A DNA stretch of 64,000 nucleotides from Balaenoptera acutorostrata (taxonomy: Eukaryota; Chordata; Mammalia; Artiodactyla; Balaenopteridae). The notes under the pieces are model-generated. The model had not been told where the DNA came from, ran no database searches, and was given only the letters and a program-made list of their open reading frames with translations. Of this stretch, positions 9,597-21,659 are shown one piece after another. The stretch's first letter is position 1. Each line of letters opens with the position of its first letter. Made by a program: the position numbers and the translations under genes. The DNA lies in contig NC_080078.1 in NCBI RefSeq assembly GCF_949987535.1, positions 54,090,207 through 54,154,206 on the forward strand, written 5' to 3'.

Positions 9597-11497
9597 ACAC
9601 ACAGAACACTTACCAAGATAGATAATATTCTGGACCATAATACAAGTCTTGAAAATTAAAATGTATTCATATTACACAAATTATACTATTTGTCAACAAT
9701 GGAATAAAAATAGAAATGAATGAAATAAAATATCTCTGAAAAATCCACAGATATTTAATTATAACATACATATATTTAATTATAACATATTTAATTATAA
9801 CATACTAATAACCCATAAGTTAAAGAAGAAATCAAAATAGATATTAGAAAGTATTTTAAACTGAATAAAAATGAAAACAAAACATTTCAATATTTGTGAG
9901 ATGCCTCTAAAGCATTATTTTGTGGTAGTTTTATAGCACTCAAATACTATTTTACAAAAGAAGAAATGTCTTGAATCATGACCTTAGCTTCCACCTTAAT
10001 AAACTAGAAAAGATATTACAGATTAAACCCAAAGTATGCAGAAAAAAGGAAATGATATGAATCATGATAGAAATCCATAGAATAGAAGATAGAAAAAATA
10101 GAGAAAAATCAATGACACCAAAAGTTGGTTTTTTGAGAAGGTTATTATAATTGACATATCTCTTGACAGACAACTCACGAAGCAAGAGAGAAGACACAAA
10201 TTACAAGTATCAGTAATGAGAGAGGTGATATTACTTTAGATTCCACAGATATTAAAAGGAGAAGAAGAAAATTTTACGAACAACTATATGCCAGTAAAGT
10301 CAACAACTTAGATTAAATGCACAAATAATTTGAAAGAAGGAAATTACTAAAGCTCCTTTAAGAAGAAACAGATAAGCTGATTAGTCCTATATTTCCTAGA
10401 GAAATTTAATTTGTAGCTAAAAACTTTCCCACAAAGAAAACTCTAGGCCTAAATGGCTTCACTGGTGAAGTCTACCAAACAGTTAAGGAAGAAATAATAC
10501 CAGTTTTATATAAACACATTCAAAAATTGATACAGAGAATATGTCCCAATTCTTTCTATGAGGTGGAATTACCCTAGTACAAAATTCAGAAAAAACATTA
10601 TAAGAAACTAAAAACCAATATGTCTCAGAAACACATGCAAATATTTTACACAAAATTTTAGCAAATCAAATCATTTGATAAATAAAAAAGATAATACCTC
10701 ATGACCAATTAGAGTTTATTCCATGAATGCAAGTTTAACATTTAAAAAACTATCAATATAATTTATCACATTAATAGACTAAAAAAGAAGAGCCCCATGG
10801 TCTTCCCTATAGAGGCAGAAAAAGCACTGATAACATCCATAAATTTATATTAGATAAAATCCAGTATAAATTCTTAGCAAACTAGGAATGAAAGGGAAGT
10901 TCCTTAATCTGGTAAAGTACATTCATGACAAAACAATAGCTAACATCATAGTTAATGGTGAAAGAGCAAGACAAGGATGTACACTCTCATCACTTATTTT
11001 CAACACTGTACTGGAGATTCCATCCACTGAATAAAGCAAAATAAATAAATTTAAATCATCCAAATTAGACAGAAAGAAGTAAAATTGTCTTCATTCAAAG
11101 AACACTAGATAATCTATATTGAAAATCCAAAGGAATGTGCAAAAAAGCTTCTCAAACTAAATGAGTTTAACAAGTATACAGGATATAAGATCAATGTACA
11201 AAAACTAATTTTATTTTTATATACTAGAAATGAATAATCATAAATTGAAATTAAATAACACCATTTACAATAGCATCAAAAATATGAAATACTTAGGGAT
11301 AAGACTGATAAAATACGTGGAAGGTCTAATCACTGGAAACTATAGTTTTAATGACAATATATTCCTGAGAGAAATTAAAGAAGACTCAAATAAATGGAAA
11401 GACAGATATCCCATGTTCATGGGTCAGGAGACTCAATATTGTTAACATTTTTTTTTCTAATTTGATGAATAGATTCAAATACAGTCCCAATCACAAT

Positions 11498-11506
11498 CTC
11501 AGCAGG
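11498..11506. repeat. Target-site duplication of the CHR SINE (5' copy)
   Basis: CTCAGCAGG at 11498-11506 is repeated at 11641-11649 directly after the A-tail of the SINE. Confidence 0.85.
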
Positions 11507-11640
11507 TGGGACTTCCTTGGTGGTCCAGTGGTTGACTCTGCACTTCCACTGCAGGGGTGCGGGTTCGATCCCTGGTTGGAGAACATCCCGCATGCTGCAT
11601 TATGTGGCCAAAAAATTAAAAAAAAAAAAAAAAAAAAAAA
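11507..11640 (+). mobile_element. CHR-type tRNA-Glu SINE, short form
   Basis: Begins TGGGACTTCCTTGGTGGTCC. The A-box-like TGGTCCAGTGG is at 11521-11531 and the B-box GGTTCGATCCC at 11562-11572, as in the parent tRNA. It ends with 'atgtggccaaaaaattaa' and a pure A-tail to 11640. The 9-nt duplication CTCAGCAGG flanks it exactly, so it inserted by target-primed reverse transcription into the already resident old L1. RNA polymerase III would read it from the internal boxes. Confidence 0.93.
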
Positions 11641-13179
11641 CTCAGCAGGCTTTTTTGTAGAGATTGAAAAAGTGATTTGAAAATTCATGTGGAAATGTAA
11701 AGGGTCTAGAACAGCCAAAATAACTTTGAAAAACAAGAGCACACTTGAAGGACTAACACTACTTTACTTTAACACTCATAAAGCTATAATAATCAAGAGA
11801 ATCTCTAGTGTTTGGGTTAAGACAGGCAAATAGATCAATGGATTGGAATGGAAAGTCCATAAATAGACCCATACATATATTGACAACAGATTTTAAGAAA
11901 AACTGAGAAAACAAAACAGTGAAGAAAACATAGTGTTTTAACAAATGGCACTGGCTCAATTGGATATTCAAACAAAAAAATAAACCTTGATCCATATATA
12001 AAAATAAACACAAAATGAATAGACCTCAATGATAAATTTAAAACTTTTAGGAGAAACCATAGGAGAAAATCTTTATGATCTTAGGTCAGGCAATGAGTCC
12101 TTAGGTAAGATGCCTAAAGCATAATCCCTAAATGAAAACATTTATAAATTGAACTTTATCAAAACTAAAAATTTTTCTATTCAAAACACAGTGTTAAGAG
12201 AATAAAAGATGATAAACCACAGACTGTGAGAAAACATTTGCCAATTATATATATGATAAAGGATTTGTACGTAGAGTAAGTAAAAACTCTGAAACCCAAA
12301 TAAGACAATACCCAACCAAATAAAAATGGGCAAATTATTTGAATAGACACTTCACCAAAGGAGATACACAGGAGACACACGAAATAAGTACATGAAAGGA
12401 TGCTCAACATCATTAGTCATTAGAGAAATGCAAATTAAAACTATATTAGGATAGCACCACACACCTGTAAGAATTGCTAAAAATAAAAAGTCTAACCATA
12501 CCAAATGTTGATGAGGATGTGAAAAAACTGGAATTCTCATACATTGCTGGCAGAATATAAAATGATACAATTACCATTTTTTAAATTTTGACACATACGC
12601 TTGCCATACAATCCAGTTATTCCACTTCTGAGCATTTACCCAAGAGAAATGAAAGTATAAGTGCATATAAGATATTGTATATAAATGTTCACATTTGTAA
12701 TAGTCAAAAGCTGGAAAGAGCCCTAGTGTCTTTCAATAGGTGAATGTATAAACATATTGTAGGATATTCATATAATGGAATAAGTTCAGCAGTGAAAATG
12801 AATGAATTATAGATATATACAATGATATGAATGCATCCCCCAATAATCATGAGTGAAAGAAGGAAGAAATAAAAGACTATATTTTGTATTATTTCATTTA
12901 TGTAAGATACAAGGAAATGTAAACTAATGTATAGTGACAGTTGCCTAAGGAAAAGGAGAGGTAAGGAATGGAGAAGGATTGTAGAAAATCATGAAGAAAC
13001 GTCCGGGGTTTTGGATATCTTGATCGTGGTAATGGTTTCATAGGTATAAACATTTACACTTACAATATGGTAAACTGTAAATATGTGCAGTTTTCATGTA
13101 AACAGTAAATTTGTTACAAAAAAAGCACAATAAGAACAGTACCTAGAGTTTAAGGTTAATTAGACGTAGAATGGATAAA

Positions 13180-13245
13180 TATATATAAAGCACTTAGCAC
13201 ATTTCCTGACCCTTAGTAAGTATTCAGTAAGTTATGGTTATTATT
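13180..13245 (+). repeat. MIR 3' fragment
   Basis: 'cacttagcacatttcctgacccttagtaagtattcagtaag' follows the MIR 3' motif 'gcctagcacagtgcctggcacatagtaagtgctcaataaat'. Short and diverged. Confidence 0.45.
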
Positions 13246-13547
13246 GTGTTGTGAATCCTTCTTTGTGAATCCACAGTCTTCTTGGATTGAGGAACGCTAT
13301 ATTTCAACCTCAATTTCATGAAAGTTTAGAAACCATGCTGGCAAGCGAAGTGTTATCCCCGTGTGGACGAAATAAGTGACTGAAACCCATTAAGGCTTCT
13401 ATACAAACTTTTAAAATTCTGGCAGACAGGTATGGAGGTCTCCTCGCCTAGCAGCATCCAGGACAAGCCTCGGATACTCCTTTCCTGTGGAGACTTATGG
13501 ATATACCTCCCCTACACACTGTCATTTTCAACTGCCACTAGAAACAG
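13246..13547. other. No recognised feature
   Basis: Unclassified flank between the MIR fragment and the young L1. A 98-codon frame beginning at 13432 runs from here into the L1 5'UTR and is not a credible gene. Confidence 0.4.
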
Positions 13548-14045
13548 CTGTGTGGCTGACGGTCTTGACGCTCCACCCAGGTGTCAGGCCTGTGCCTCTG
13601 AAGTGGGAGAGCAGAGTTCAAGATATTGGCCCACCAAGACCTCCTGGCTCCATATAATATCAAACTGTGAAAGCTCTCCCAGAGATCTCCATCTCAATGC
13701 TAAGACCCAGCTCCACTCCACTCAATGACCAGCAAGCTACAATGCTGGACACCCTATGCCAAACAACTAGCAAGACAGGAACACAACCCCACCCATTAGC
13801 AGAGAAGCTGCCTAATATCATAATAAGGTCACAGAAACCCCAAACACACACCGGATGTGGTCCTGCCCACAAGAAAGACAACATCCAGCCTCATCCACCA
13901 GAACACAGGCACTAGTCCCTCCACCAGGAAATCTACACAACCCAATGAGCCACGCTAACCCACTGGGGGCAGACACCAAAAACAACGGGAACTATGAACC
14001 TTCAGCCTAAGAAAAGGAGACTCCAAACATGGTAAGTTAAGCAAA

Positions 14046-14940
14046 ATGAGAAGACAGAGAAATACACAGCAGATGAAGGAGCAAGGTAAAAACCCATCAG
14101 ACTAAACAAATGAAGAATAAATAGGCAGTCTACCTGAAAAAGAATTCAGAGTAATGATAGTAAAGATGATGCAAAATCTTGGAAATAGAATGGAGAAAAT
14201 ACAAGACATGTTTAACAAGGACCAGAAGAACTAAAGAGCAAAAAAACAATGATGAACAGCACATTAAATGAAATAAAAAGTTCTCTAGAAGGAATCAATA
14301 GCAGAATAACTGAGGCAGAAGAACGGATAAGTGACCTGGAAGATAAAATAGTGGAAATGACTACTGCAGAGCAGAGTAAAGAATAAAAGAATGAAAAGAA
14401 TTGAGGACAGTCTCAGAGACCTCTGGGACAACATTAAGTGCACCAACATTCAAATTATAGGGGTCCCAGAAGAAGAAGAGAAAAAGAAAGGGACTGAAAA
14501 AATATTTGAAGAGATTATAGTTGAAAACTTCCCTAATATGGGAAAGGAAATAGTCAGTCAAGTCCAGGAAGTGCAGAGAGTCCCTTACAGGATAAATCCA
14601 AGGAGAAACACACAAAGACACATATTAATCAAACTCTCAAAAATTAAATACAAAGAAAAAATATTAAAAGCTGAAAGGGAAGAACAACAAATAACATAGA
14701 AGGGAATCCCCATAAGGTTAACAGCTGATCTTTCAGCAGAAGCTCTGCAAGCCAGAAGGGAGTGGCAAGACATATTTAAAGTGATGAAAGGGAAAAACCA
14801 ACAACCAAGATGACTCTACCCAGCAAGGATCTCATTCAGATTTGACAGAGAAATTAAAACCTTAACAGGCAAGCAAAAGCGAAGAGAATTCAGCAACACT
14901 AAACCAGCTTTACAACAAATGCTGAAGAAACTCCTCTAGG
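14046..14940 (+). pseudogene. L1 ORF1 remnant (truncated L1)
   Basis: Starts with the L1 ORF1 signature MRRQRNTQQMKEQGKNPSD, immediately followed by a stop. Further stops and a 1-nt loss near 14222 break the coiled coil. The RNA-recognition/C-terminal half is open at 14391-14699 (starts MKRIEDSLRDLWDNIKCTNI, includes 'GVPEEEEKKKGTEKIFEEII'). The junction between the halves is again out of frame at an A-rich run near 14380. It is not translatable as one protein. Confidence 0.8.
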
Positions 14941-14997
14941 CAGGAAACAAAAGAAAAGGAAAAGACCTACAATAACAAGCCCAAAACAATTAAGAAA

Positions 14998-15838
14998 ATG
15001 GTAATAGGAACATACATATTGATAATTACCTTAAATGTAAATGGATTAAATGCTCCCACCAAAAGACACAGGCTCGCTGAATGCATACAAAAACAAGACC
15101 CACATATATGCTGCCTACAAGCATATATAGGTCTGACCCACTTGAGACCTAGGGACACATACAGACTGAAAGTGAGGGGATGGAAAAAGATATTCCGTGC
15201 AAATGGAAATCAAAAGAAAGCTGGAGTAGCAATTCTCATATTAGACAAAATTGACTTTAAAATAAAGACTATTACAAGAGGCAAAGAAGGACACTACATA
15301 ATGATCAAGGGATCAATCCAAGAAGAAGATATAACAATTGTAGATATTTATGTACCCAACATAGGAGCACCTCAATACATAAGGCAAATGTTAACAGCCA
15401 TAAAAGGGGAAATCGACAGTAATACAATCATAGTAGGGGACTTTAACACCCCACTTTTACAAATGGACAGATCATCCAAAATGAAAATAAATAAGAAAAC
15501 ACAAGCTTTAAATGATACATTAAACAAGATGGACTTAATTGATATTTATAGGACATTCCATTGAAAAACAACAGAATACACTTTCTTCTCAAGTGTTCAT
15601 GGAACATTCTCCAGGATAGATTATATCTTGGGTCACAAATCAAAACTTGGTAAATTTAAGAAAATTAAAATCGTATCAAGTATCTTTTCTGACCACAATA
15701 CAATGAGACTAGATATCAATTACAGGAAAAAATCTGTAAAAAATACAAATACATGGAAGCTAAACAATACACTACTAAATAACCAAGAGATCGCTGAAGA
15801 AATCAAAGAGGAAACCAAAGAATATCTAGAAAAAAGTG
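14998..15838 (+). pseudogene. L1 ORF2 endonuclease-domain remnant
   Basis: Open for 188 codons from ATG 14998 (MVIGTYILIITLNVNGLNAP). APE-type endonuclease motifs seen: NVNGLNAPTKRHRLA near the start and GDFNTPL at about residues 146-152. The region that normally carries the catalytic glutamate (CLQETH in related L1s) reads CLQAYIGLTHL because of a small insertion/substitution near 15115-15140. A stop at 15562-15564 ends the frame, after which the sequence continues in another frame to the deletion junction. Confidence 0.8.
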
Positions 15839-15884
15839 ACAATTTGTATGGAAACACTAAAGACCCCGAATATCCAAAGCAGTC

Positions 15885-17101
15885 TTGAGAAGGAAAAATG
15901 GAGCTGGAGGAATCAGGCTCCCGGACATTGGACTATACTACAAAGTTATGGCCATCAAGACAGTATGGTACTGGCACAAAAACAGAAATATAGATCAGTG
16001 GAACAGGATAGAAAGCCCAGAGATAAACCCATGCACATATGGTCACCTTACTTTTGATAAAGGAGGCAAGTATATACAATGGAGATACGACAGCCTCTTC
16101 AATACATGGTGCTGGGGAAACTGGACAGCTAAATGTAAAAGAGTGAAGTTAGAACACTTAACACCATACACAAAAATAAACTCAGAATGGATTAAAGACA
16201 TAAATGTAAGGCCAGACATTATAAAACTTTTAGAGGAAAACATAGGCAGAACACTCTATGACATAAATCACAGCAAGATACTTTTTGACCCACCTCCTAG
16301 AGATACGGAAATAAAAACAAAAATAAACAAATGGGACCTAATGAAACTTAAAAGATTTTGCACAGCAAAGGAAACCATAAACAAGATGAAAAGATAACCC
16401 TTAGAATAGGAGAAAATATTTGCAAATTAAGCAACTGACAAAGGATTAATCTCCAAAATTTACAAGCAGCTCATGCAGCTCAATATCAAAAAGCAAACAA
16501 CCCAATCCAAAAATGGGCAGAAGACCTAAATAGACATTTCTCCAAAGAAGATATACAGATTGCCAATAAACACATGAAAGGATGCTCAACATCCCTAATC
16601 ATTAGAGAAATGCAAATCAAATCTACAAGAAGGTATCACCTCACACCAGTCAGAATGGCCATCATCAAAAAGTCTAGAAACAATAAATCCTGGAGAGGGT
16701 GTGGAGAAAAGGGAACCCTCTTGCACTGTTGGTGGGAATGTAAATTGTTTCAGCCACTATGGAGAACAGTATGGAGGTTCCTTAAAAAACTAAAAATAGA
16801 ACCACCATACGACCCAGCAATCCCACTACTGGGCTTATACCCTGAGAAAACCATAATTCAAAAAGAGTCATGTACCAAAATGTTCATTGCAGCTCTATTT
16901 AGAATAGCCAGGACACGGAAGCAACCTAAGTGTCCATTGACAGATGAATGGATAAAGAAGATGTGGCACATATATACATTGGAATATTACTTAGCCATAA
17001 AAAGAAATGAAATTGAGTTATTTGTAGTGAGGTGGGTGGACCTAGAGACTGTCATACAGAGTGAAGTAAGTCAGAAAGAGAAAACTAAATACCGTATGTA
17101 A
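15885..17101 (+). pseudogene. L1 ORF2 C-terminal remnant
   Basis: Two long frames, 15885-16397 and 16574-17101, encode the post-RT part of L1 ORF2, with '[20 protein letters not shown]' near the start, '[20 protein letters not shown]' mid-way, and the cysteine-containing '[18 protein letters not shown]' near 16690-16745. The second frame runs to the natural end of ORF2 (about 17101). The reverse transcriptase palm is absent because of the upstream deletion. Confidence 0.8.
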
Positions 17102-17486
17102 CACATATATATGGAATCTAAAAAAAAAAAAGGTTCTGAAGAACCTACAGGCAGGACATGAATAAAGACGCAGACATAGAGAATGGACTTGAGAACATGG
17201 GGAGGGGGAAGGGTAAGCTGGGACAAAGTGAGAGAGGGGCATGTACTCATATATACTACCAAATGTAATATAGATAGGTAGGGGGAAGCAGCCACATAGC
17301 ACAGGGAGATCAGCTCGGTGCTTTGTGACCACCTAGAGGCGTGGGATAAGGAGGGTGGGAGGGAGACGCAAGAGGGAGGAGATATGGGGATATATGTATA
17401 TGTATAGCTGATTCACTTTGTTATAAAGCAGAAACTAACACAACATTGTAAAGTAATTATACTCTAATAAAAGTGTTTTTTAAAAA

Positions 17487-17694
17487 AAGCACATTGCCTC
17501 TGGCATCACTTCAAAATTAAAGATAGGAAAGAGAAAATGTAACAAAAATTCACAAATACATTAAGGTGACATCCCAAGTCTGGTTTTGGCTCCTAAATCA
17601 AGGAAATTTACTGCTCTTTATGTGCTCTATTGTTAAGCATTTCCGTGTGTATAAAACTTCCCCCAATTCTTTCAGAATATAATACCTGATTTAA
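17487..17694. other. No recognised feature
   Basis: 3' flank of the truncated L1. Nothing recognised. Confidence 0.4.
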
Positions 17695-18190
17695 ATGTAC
17701 AGCTGCTAAGTAAGATGTCTTAGGTTGGGTTCCTGAGACGTGATCTGAACCCAACCAGCAACTGAACCTGAGACATGGATTTGAGTCCAAATAATTTATT
17801 TGGGTACCCCCATGAACGCTGATTGTTATTACATGTTATCTCAGGAAACACTGGTAGTGGAGTAGGGAACTGACACCACAGAAGGGAAATCAGGCAATGA
17901 AGTTTACATCATCAAGCAAGTTACCACCATGGGTGATTGCTGCTTCAGTGCAGCTGGGGAATTCTGGGAGACAGTGTAGAACATGCATTAGAGTTATGCC
18001 AACAGAGCAGCAAGGGAGATTGTGTATCTGTCTTCTAACCTCTGCTCCAACATTGGTTGGACCTTGCATCCAGAACATTATCCTCCCTCTGGCATTTCTG
18101 GTTTGCCAAGAGCATGAGCCAAAATGAAAGCTCACAGGCAGAGAGCAGCAGGTGTTTGCACTAAGTAGCCTTCCTAGTGTAGGGTTGAGT
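17695..18190 (+). repeat. Dispersed repeat 'A', copy 1 (family unnamed)
   Basis: Contains 'ttaggttgggttcctgaga...acctgagacatggatttgagtcc...aataatttatttggg', followed by 'aagcaagttaccaccatggg'. The same succession (goal-post phrases: 'gaagcagacc/tgagac', 'tttgagtgcaag', 'tttatttggga.ggtg') recurs at 36030-36110, 43025-43460 and 63265-63360. These look like copies of one old mammalian repeat that I cannot name. Confidence 0.5.
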
Positions 18191-19077
18191 CACAAGGGAG
18201 TAAGAGCAGGCTCTCAATAGCCTCAGCTACATAAATCACCCAACAATGTGGCCTTCTTTCAAGTGTCCTCGCCAGTTAAATTATCTTTAGAGTCTATTTA
18301 AGCTGACCAATCTTTCCCAGCTGCTATTGAATGAATTGCTTCACCACATTTGGATGTATGACTTCAATTTGTTAGTAATGCAGTTGGGAAATGCTGTGGG
18401 ATTTCAAGATGCACTGCAGCTGTCCTATGCTTGTTATTACTGAAGACTAGTACATAGGGTAATTGTATGATCTGGATTATTACTGTACAGGTTTTCTTCC
18501 TAAAGAAGCCAAATCATTACATCTAGGCACATTTGTCACATGTGTTTTATCTTTTGAAAAAATAGTTATGGGTATTATTACAACTCTGGTGATAATTCAT
18601 TTTTCACTCTTTATCATGTTTTTAGAGCACTATTATGTTGCCATTTTCCATTTCCATTTTCTGGAGATGACATGTTTTACACAGGAAATGTGACTACAGA
18701 AAGACTCATTAGACCAGACATGCATTAGACCTTCTCCTAAATAACATGCTTTTTCTTTTCTATCTCTCTTAATCAATAATATAATTTTCCTATCCCAAAT
18801 GAGAAATCAACATTAATGACAGTTGATCACAGAGATAAGAAATTTTATCATTATCAAGTGACTATTACAGGGGAATTTCCAAACCCAACTGAAAATTATA
18901 TTAAAATGTTCAGAAGAGGGGAGGTGTTCAAGTATGCCTTAAGCATCATTAGCAGGAATTTTATGAGAGTCTCAAACATCTAACTGGGCATGGAGCTAGT
19001 TGATTTTAAAGTCTCTTCCTATCCCAAGAGTCTGGATTGCTTACAATACCCATGGAATTTTCTGTCATTAGGTGGCC
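18191..19077. other. No recognised feature
   Basis: AT-rich background. A 76-codon frame at 18463-18693 is hydrophobic and random in look, with no family resemblance. Confidence 0.4.
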
Positions 19078-19550
19078 TGTGTTGGTTATCTATGCTGCAT
19101 AACAAATTACCCAAAATTTAGGCAATAAGGCTTAAGGCAATAAACATTTATTATCTTACAGATTCTGTGGATCAAGAATCTGTGTGTGGCTTAACTGGGT
19201 CTTTTGTCTCAAGGTTTCTCACAGGCTGCAATCATGTTATTAGTCAGGGCTCCCCTGAGGGAAAATTTGCTCCTATTTTTGCTGATAGGATTCTGTTCCC
19301 CACAGGTTGTTGGGCTGAGTCCTCCTTGAGTTCTTCATTAAAGTGAGCAAGAGAGAGAAAGCCAGAGTGGACAAGCAAGTTGAAACAATCTTTTGTAACT
19401 TAACCTCAGAAGTGATATCCCATCACTTTTGCCATATCCGGTTTGCTGGAGGCAAGTCATGAGTCCAGCCTACATTCAAAAAAGGGATTACATTGGGCAT
19501 GAAGTTCCAGAGCGAGAAGTCATGGGAGCCATTTTAGAGGCTCCTACAGG
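19078..19550 (+). repeat. Dispersed repeat 'B', copy 1 (family unnamed)
   Basis: Begins 'tgttggttatctatgctgcataacaaattaccc', continues 'aacatttattatcttacagattctgtgg' and 'tgtggcttaactggg', and ends 'gagccattttagaggctcctaca'. A second copy at 27352-28445 shares the same ordered phrases, start to end. I recognise this as a common old mammalian interspersed repeat (LTR- or DNA-transposon-like) but will not assign a name. Confidence 0.6.
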
Positions 19551-20699
19551 ACCTGAAACTCCCCTGAGATGAAAGTATCTCTCTTCCCAGGCTGCCCCAG
19601 AAGCTGAAATTGCCACATGCTTTCTAGGAAAGGGTTTCCCATCTCCTGATCCCCAAATTATGTGAAATGCACATGTATTTCATGGAGCGTTACTTTCAGA
19701 AGCAGATGTGAGAATCCAGGATAGATCGTTTTCAGATTCATTATACCTGTGGCAGAGGCCATTTAGTTTTTCTTTAGGGTTGAAAAGTAGAGAAGAATAG
19801 TTAGTATTTCTCGAGGGTCCAAAATATGAAAGGACACTATGGCAGGAGAGAAGGTCGGCCCAATGACACAGAGCACATTGGGAAGAAGAAGGGACTCTCA
19901 AAGGAAAGTAGAAGTTAAGACAGGCTTTTGTGTCAGACTGTCCTGCCTTCAAGATTTCCAGGCACGTCAGTTCTATGAAACCCAAGGTGATCAAGTCCTC
20001 CTTCTGCTTAAAAGTTTTCTTTTGGTTTCCCTTGATACATATAACATATAACCAACACTTCTTAGCTATTTAAAGTTCTCTCTCTTTACTGCTTTTTTCA
20101 GCCTGTTCTCTAATGACACATTTTTTCCATTTCAATAAAACTGACACAAGGAATTGAGGAACTCCCCCGGTCAAGAATGCCATGCCACTTGTGTCCACGT
20201 ACTTGCATTTTCATAGTTACGTCAGAGTTCAGCGTCTAGCTCAATCTTTCCAGAGCACATTAATCTGGTTCCTCAAACTGGTGTGATTTTTATGGTTTAT
20301 CCTATTAATTTGAAAAGTAATGCTGTGCTATCTTGAAGCCCTTCATTTATTATTGCTTTTACCTATTCACGTTATATCATTTTTCTTGTTTATGTCTCAT
20401 TTCTCCAGATATAGTTTAAATTGTTTGGGGGAAAAGAACTTGCCATATGCTTTTTCTGTAGTTTTAGAGTTTTGCATGTTGATTGTTCCTGAAGTGAAGT
20501 TTAGATGTGGGCTCGTTAAAACAAGCAAACAAAACAAAACAAAACAAAAAGTATCTTACGTAGACTTTGGTGTAGCTATAATGGATCTATATTCTTTAAC
20601 ACTACCTAAGAGGAGGTCAACAATTTTTAAGCTTGACATCTTGCAGATCTGCTGTATCATCATGCGTTGGTTGTGTGGTGCCCTCTGGCACACCTGGCC
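19551..20699. other. No recognised feature
   Basis: Includes a run of AAAAC units at about 20528-20547. Frames of 104 codons (19680-19994, minus) and 151 codons (20320-20775, plus) show no domain signature. No gene seen. Confidence 0.4.
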
Positions 20700-20825
20700 C
20701 ATACAGAACACAACAGCCATGAGTGCAAGGATTTGGCCTGTTTCATTCACTGCTTTCTCCCAGGGCTTAGAATAGTGTGACTGGCAAATAATAGGCACTC
20801 AATAAACTCTGTTAAATGAATGAAG
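20700..20825 (+). repeat. L2 3' end
   Basis: 'cattcactgctttctcccagggcttagaatagtgtgactggcaaataataggcactcaataaa...gaatgaa' follows the conserved 3' terminus of the old LINE L2 ('cactgctgtatccccagcgcctagaacagtgcctggcacatagtaggcgctcaataaat'). Confidence 0.75.
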
Positions 20826-20984
20826 ATCATGATTAATTATTGCCAATAATAGTTAAGTTCCTGACATTTGTGTTATAATTTTAAAAATTGAGATGTGACA
20901 AACGAGCGAGTCAAGAATACATTTATATCTGTGAGAATTTCATGTATTAATTAGGTGGCATCTCCCATCAGTGAGGAAATGAAG

Positions 20985-21308
20985 TATTCACTAAATGATT
21001 GGGACAATAGATTTTCCCTCTGGAAAAAAATAAAATTTGAACCCTACCTCCCACCCACTACTCACAAAAATTATTTCCAGATGGGTTAAAATCTAAATAT
21101 ATAAACAAAACCTTAGCAAAAATGAGAGAATATATTTATGACTTTGGGAAAGTCCTGAAAATGCTATAAAGAGAAAGTTTGATAATCTTTAATTATAAAA
21201 TTTCAAAGTTAATTATTAAAATAATTATAAAATATATCATTATTAAATTTAAAATACAAGTCAGAAAATAGGGGAAACGATTATCACACAAATTAAATAG
21301 ATATCCAG
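20985..21308 (+). mobile_element. Old L1 3' portion, part 1
   Basis: Follows the late ORF2 part of old L1s ('ccagatgggttaaaatctaaatat...aaaccttagc...tatgactttgggaaag'). It is interrupted by a CHR SINE and continues after it. No usable frame remains. Confidence 0.6.
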
Positions 21309-21659
21309 AGCTTCCCTGGTGGCGCAGTGGTTAAGAATCTGCCTGCCATTTCAGGGGACATGGGTTCAATCCCTGGCCTGGGAAGATCCCACATGCTGCA
21401 GAGCAACTAAGCCCATGCGCCACAACTACTGAGCCTGCACTCTAGAGCCCACGAGCCACAACTACTGAGCCCGAGTGCCACAACTACTGAAGCCCGCGTG
21501 CCTAGATCCCGTGCTCCGCAACAAGAGAAGCCATGACAATGAGAAGACCTTGCACCGCAATGAAGAGTAGCTCCCGCTCGCCTCAACTAGCGCATGTGCA
21601 GCAACAAAGACTCAACACAGCGAAAAATAAAAACAAATAAATAAATTTATATTAAAAAA
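21309..21659 (+). mobile_element. CHR-type SINE, long form
   Basis: Starts AGCTTCCCTGGTGGCGCAGT, with A-box-like TGGCGCAGTGG at 21320-21330 and B-box-like GGTTCAATCCC at 21363-21373. It is followed by the long CHR body, in which 'cacaactactgagcc' is repeated three times, and an A-rich tail with AAAT units. ATCCAG occurs at 21303-21308 and 21660-21665 as a short target-site duplication. The long form is abundant in cetaceans. It lies inside an old L1. Confidence 0.92.

Larger units (their letters stand above)
9597..13130 (+). mobile_element. Old L1 (L1M-type), 3' portion of the split copy
   Basis: Resumes the L1 broken at 4142: end of the endonuclease domain ('accaagatagataatattctggaccataa'), the whole reverse transcriptase region (10080-11010, e.g. 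'ggcttcactggtgaagtctaccaaac' and 'aatatgtctcagaaac'), the C-terminal region (11960-12560) and a 3'UTR ending near 13130 with an A-rich tail. Frame is lost throughout; the longest open piece is 71 codons at 11230. A CHR SINE sits in it at 11507-11640. Confidence 0.8.
13548..17486 (+). mobile_element. Young L1, 5'-truncated and lacking the RT segment
   Basis: Starts within the L1 5'UTR at about 13548 (compare 56500 in the full copy), then ORF1 (14046 to about 14940), ORF2 endonuclease (14998-15838), an abrupt jump at 15838-15844, ORF2 C-terminal region (about 15890-17100), 3'UTR and an AATAAA-type end ('ctaataaaagtg', about 17464) with a short A-tail to 17486. Relative to the full copy about 1.7 kb (58785-60485) is missing, which removes the reverse transcriptase active site. 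No convincing target-site duplication was found. Its 3'UTR is of the same type as that of the full copy. Confidence 0.88.

Noticed and set aside
13105..17495. 'aaaaaaagcaca' at about 13117 and 17480 as the target-site duplication of the truncated L1
   Set aside because: The first copy is about 420 bp from the L1's 5' border, and the match is mostly an A-run that any L1 tail would give.
20320..20775. 151-codon plus-strand frame
   Set aside because: No domain; its 3' end runs into an L2 terminus and an A/C simple repeat, so it is chance.
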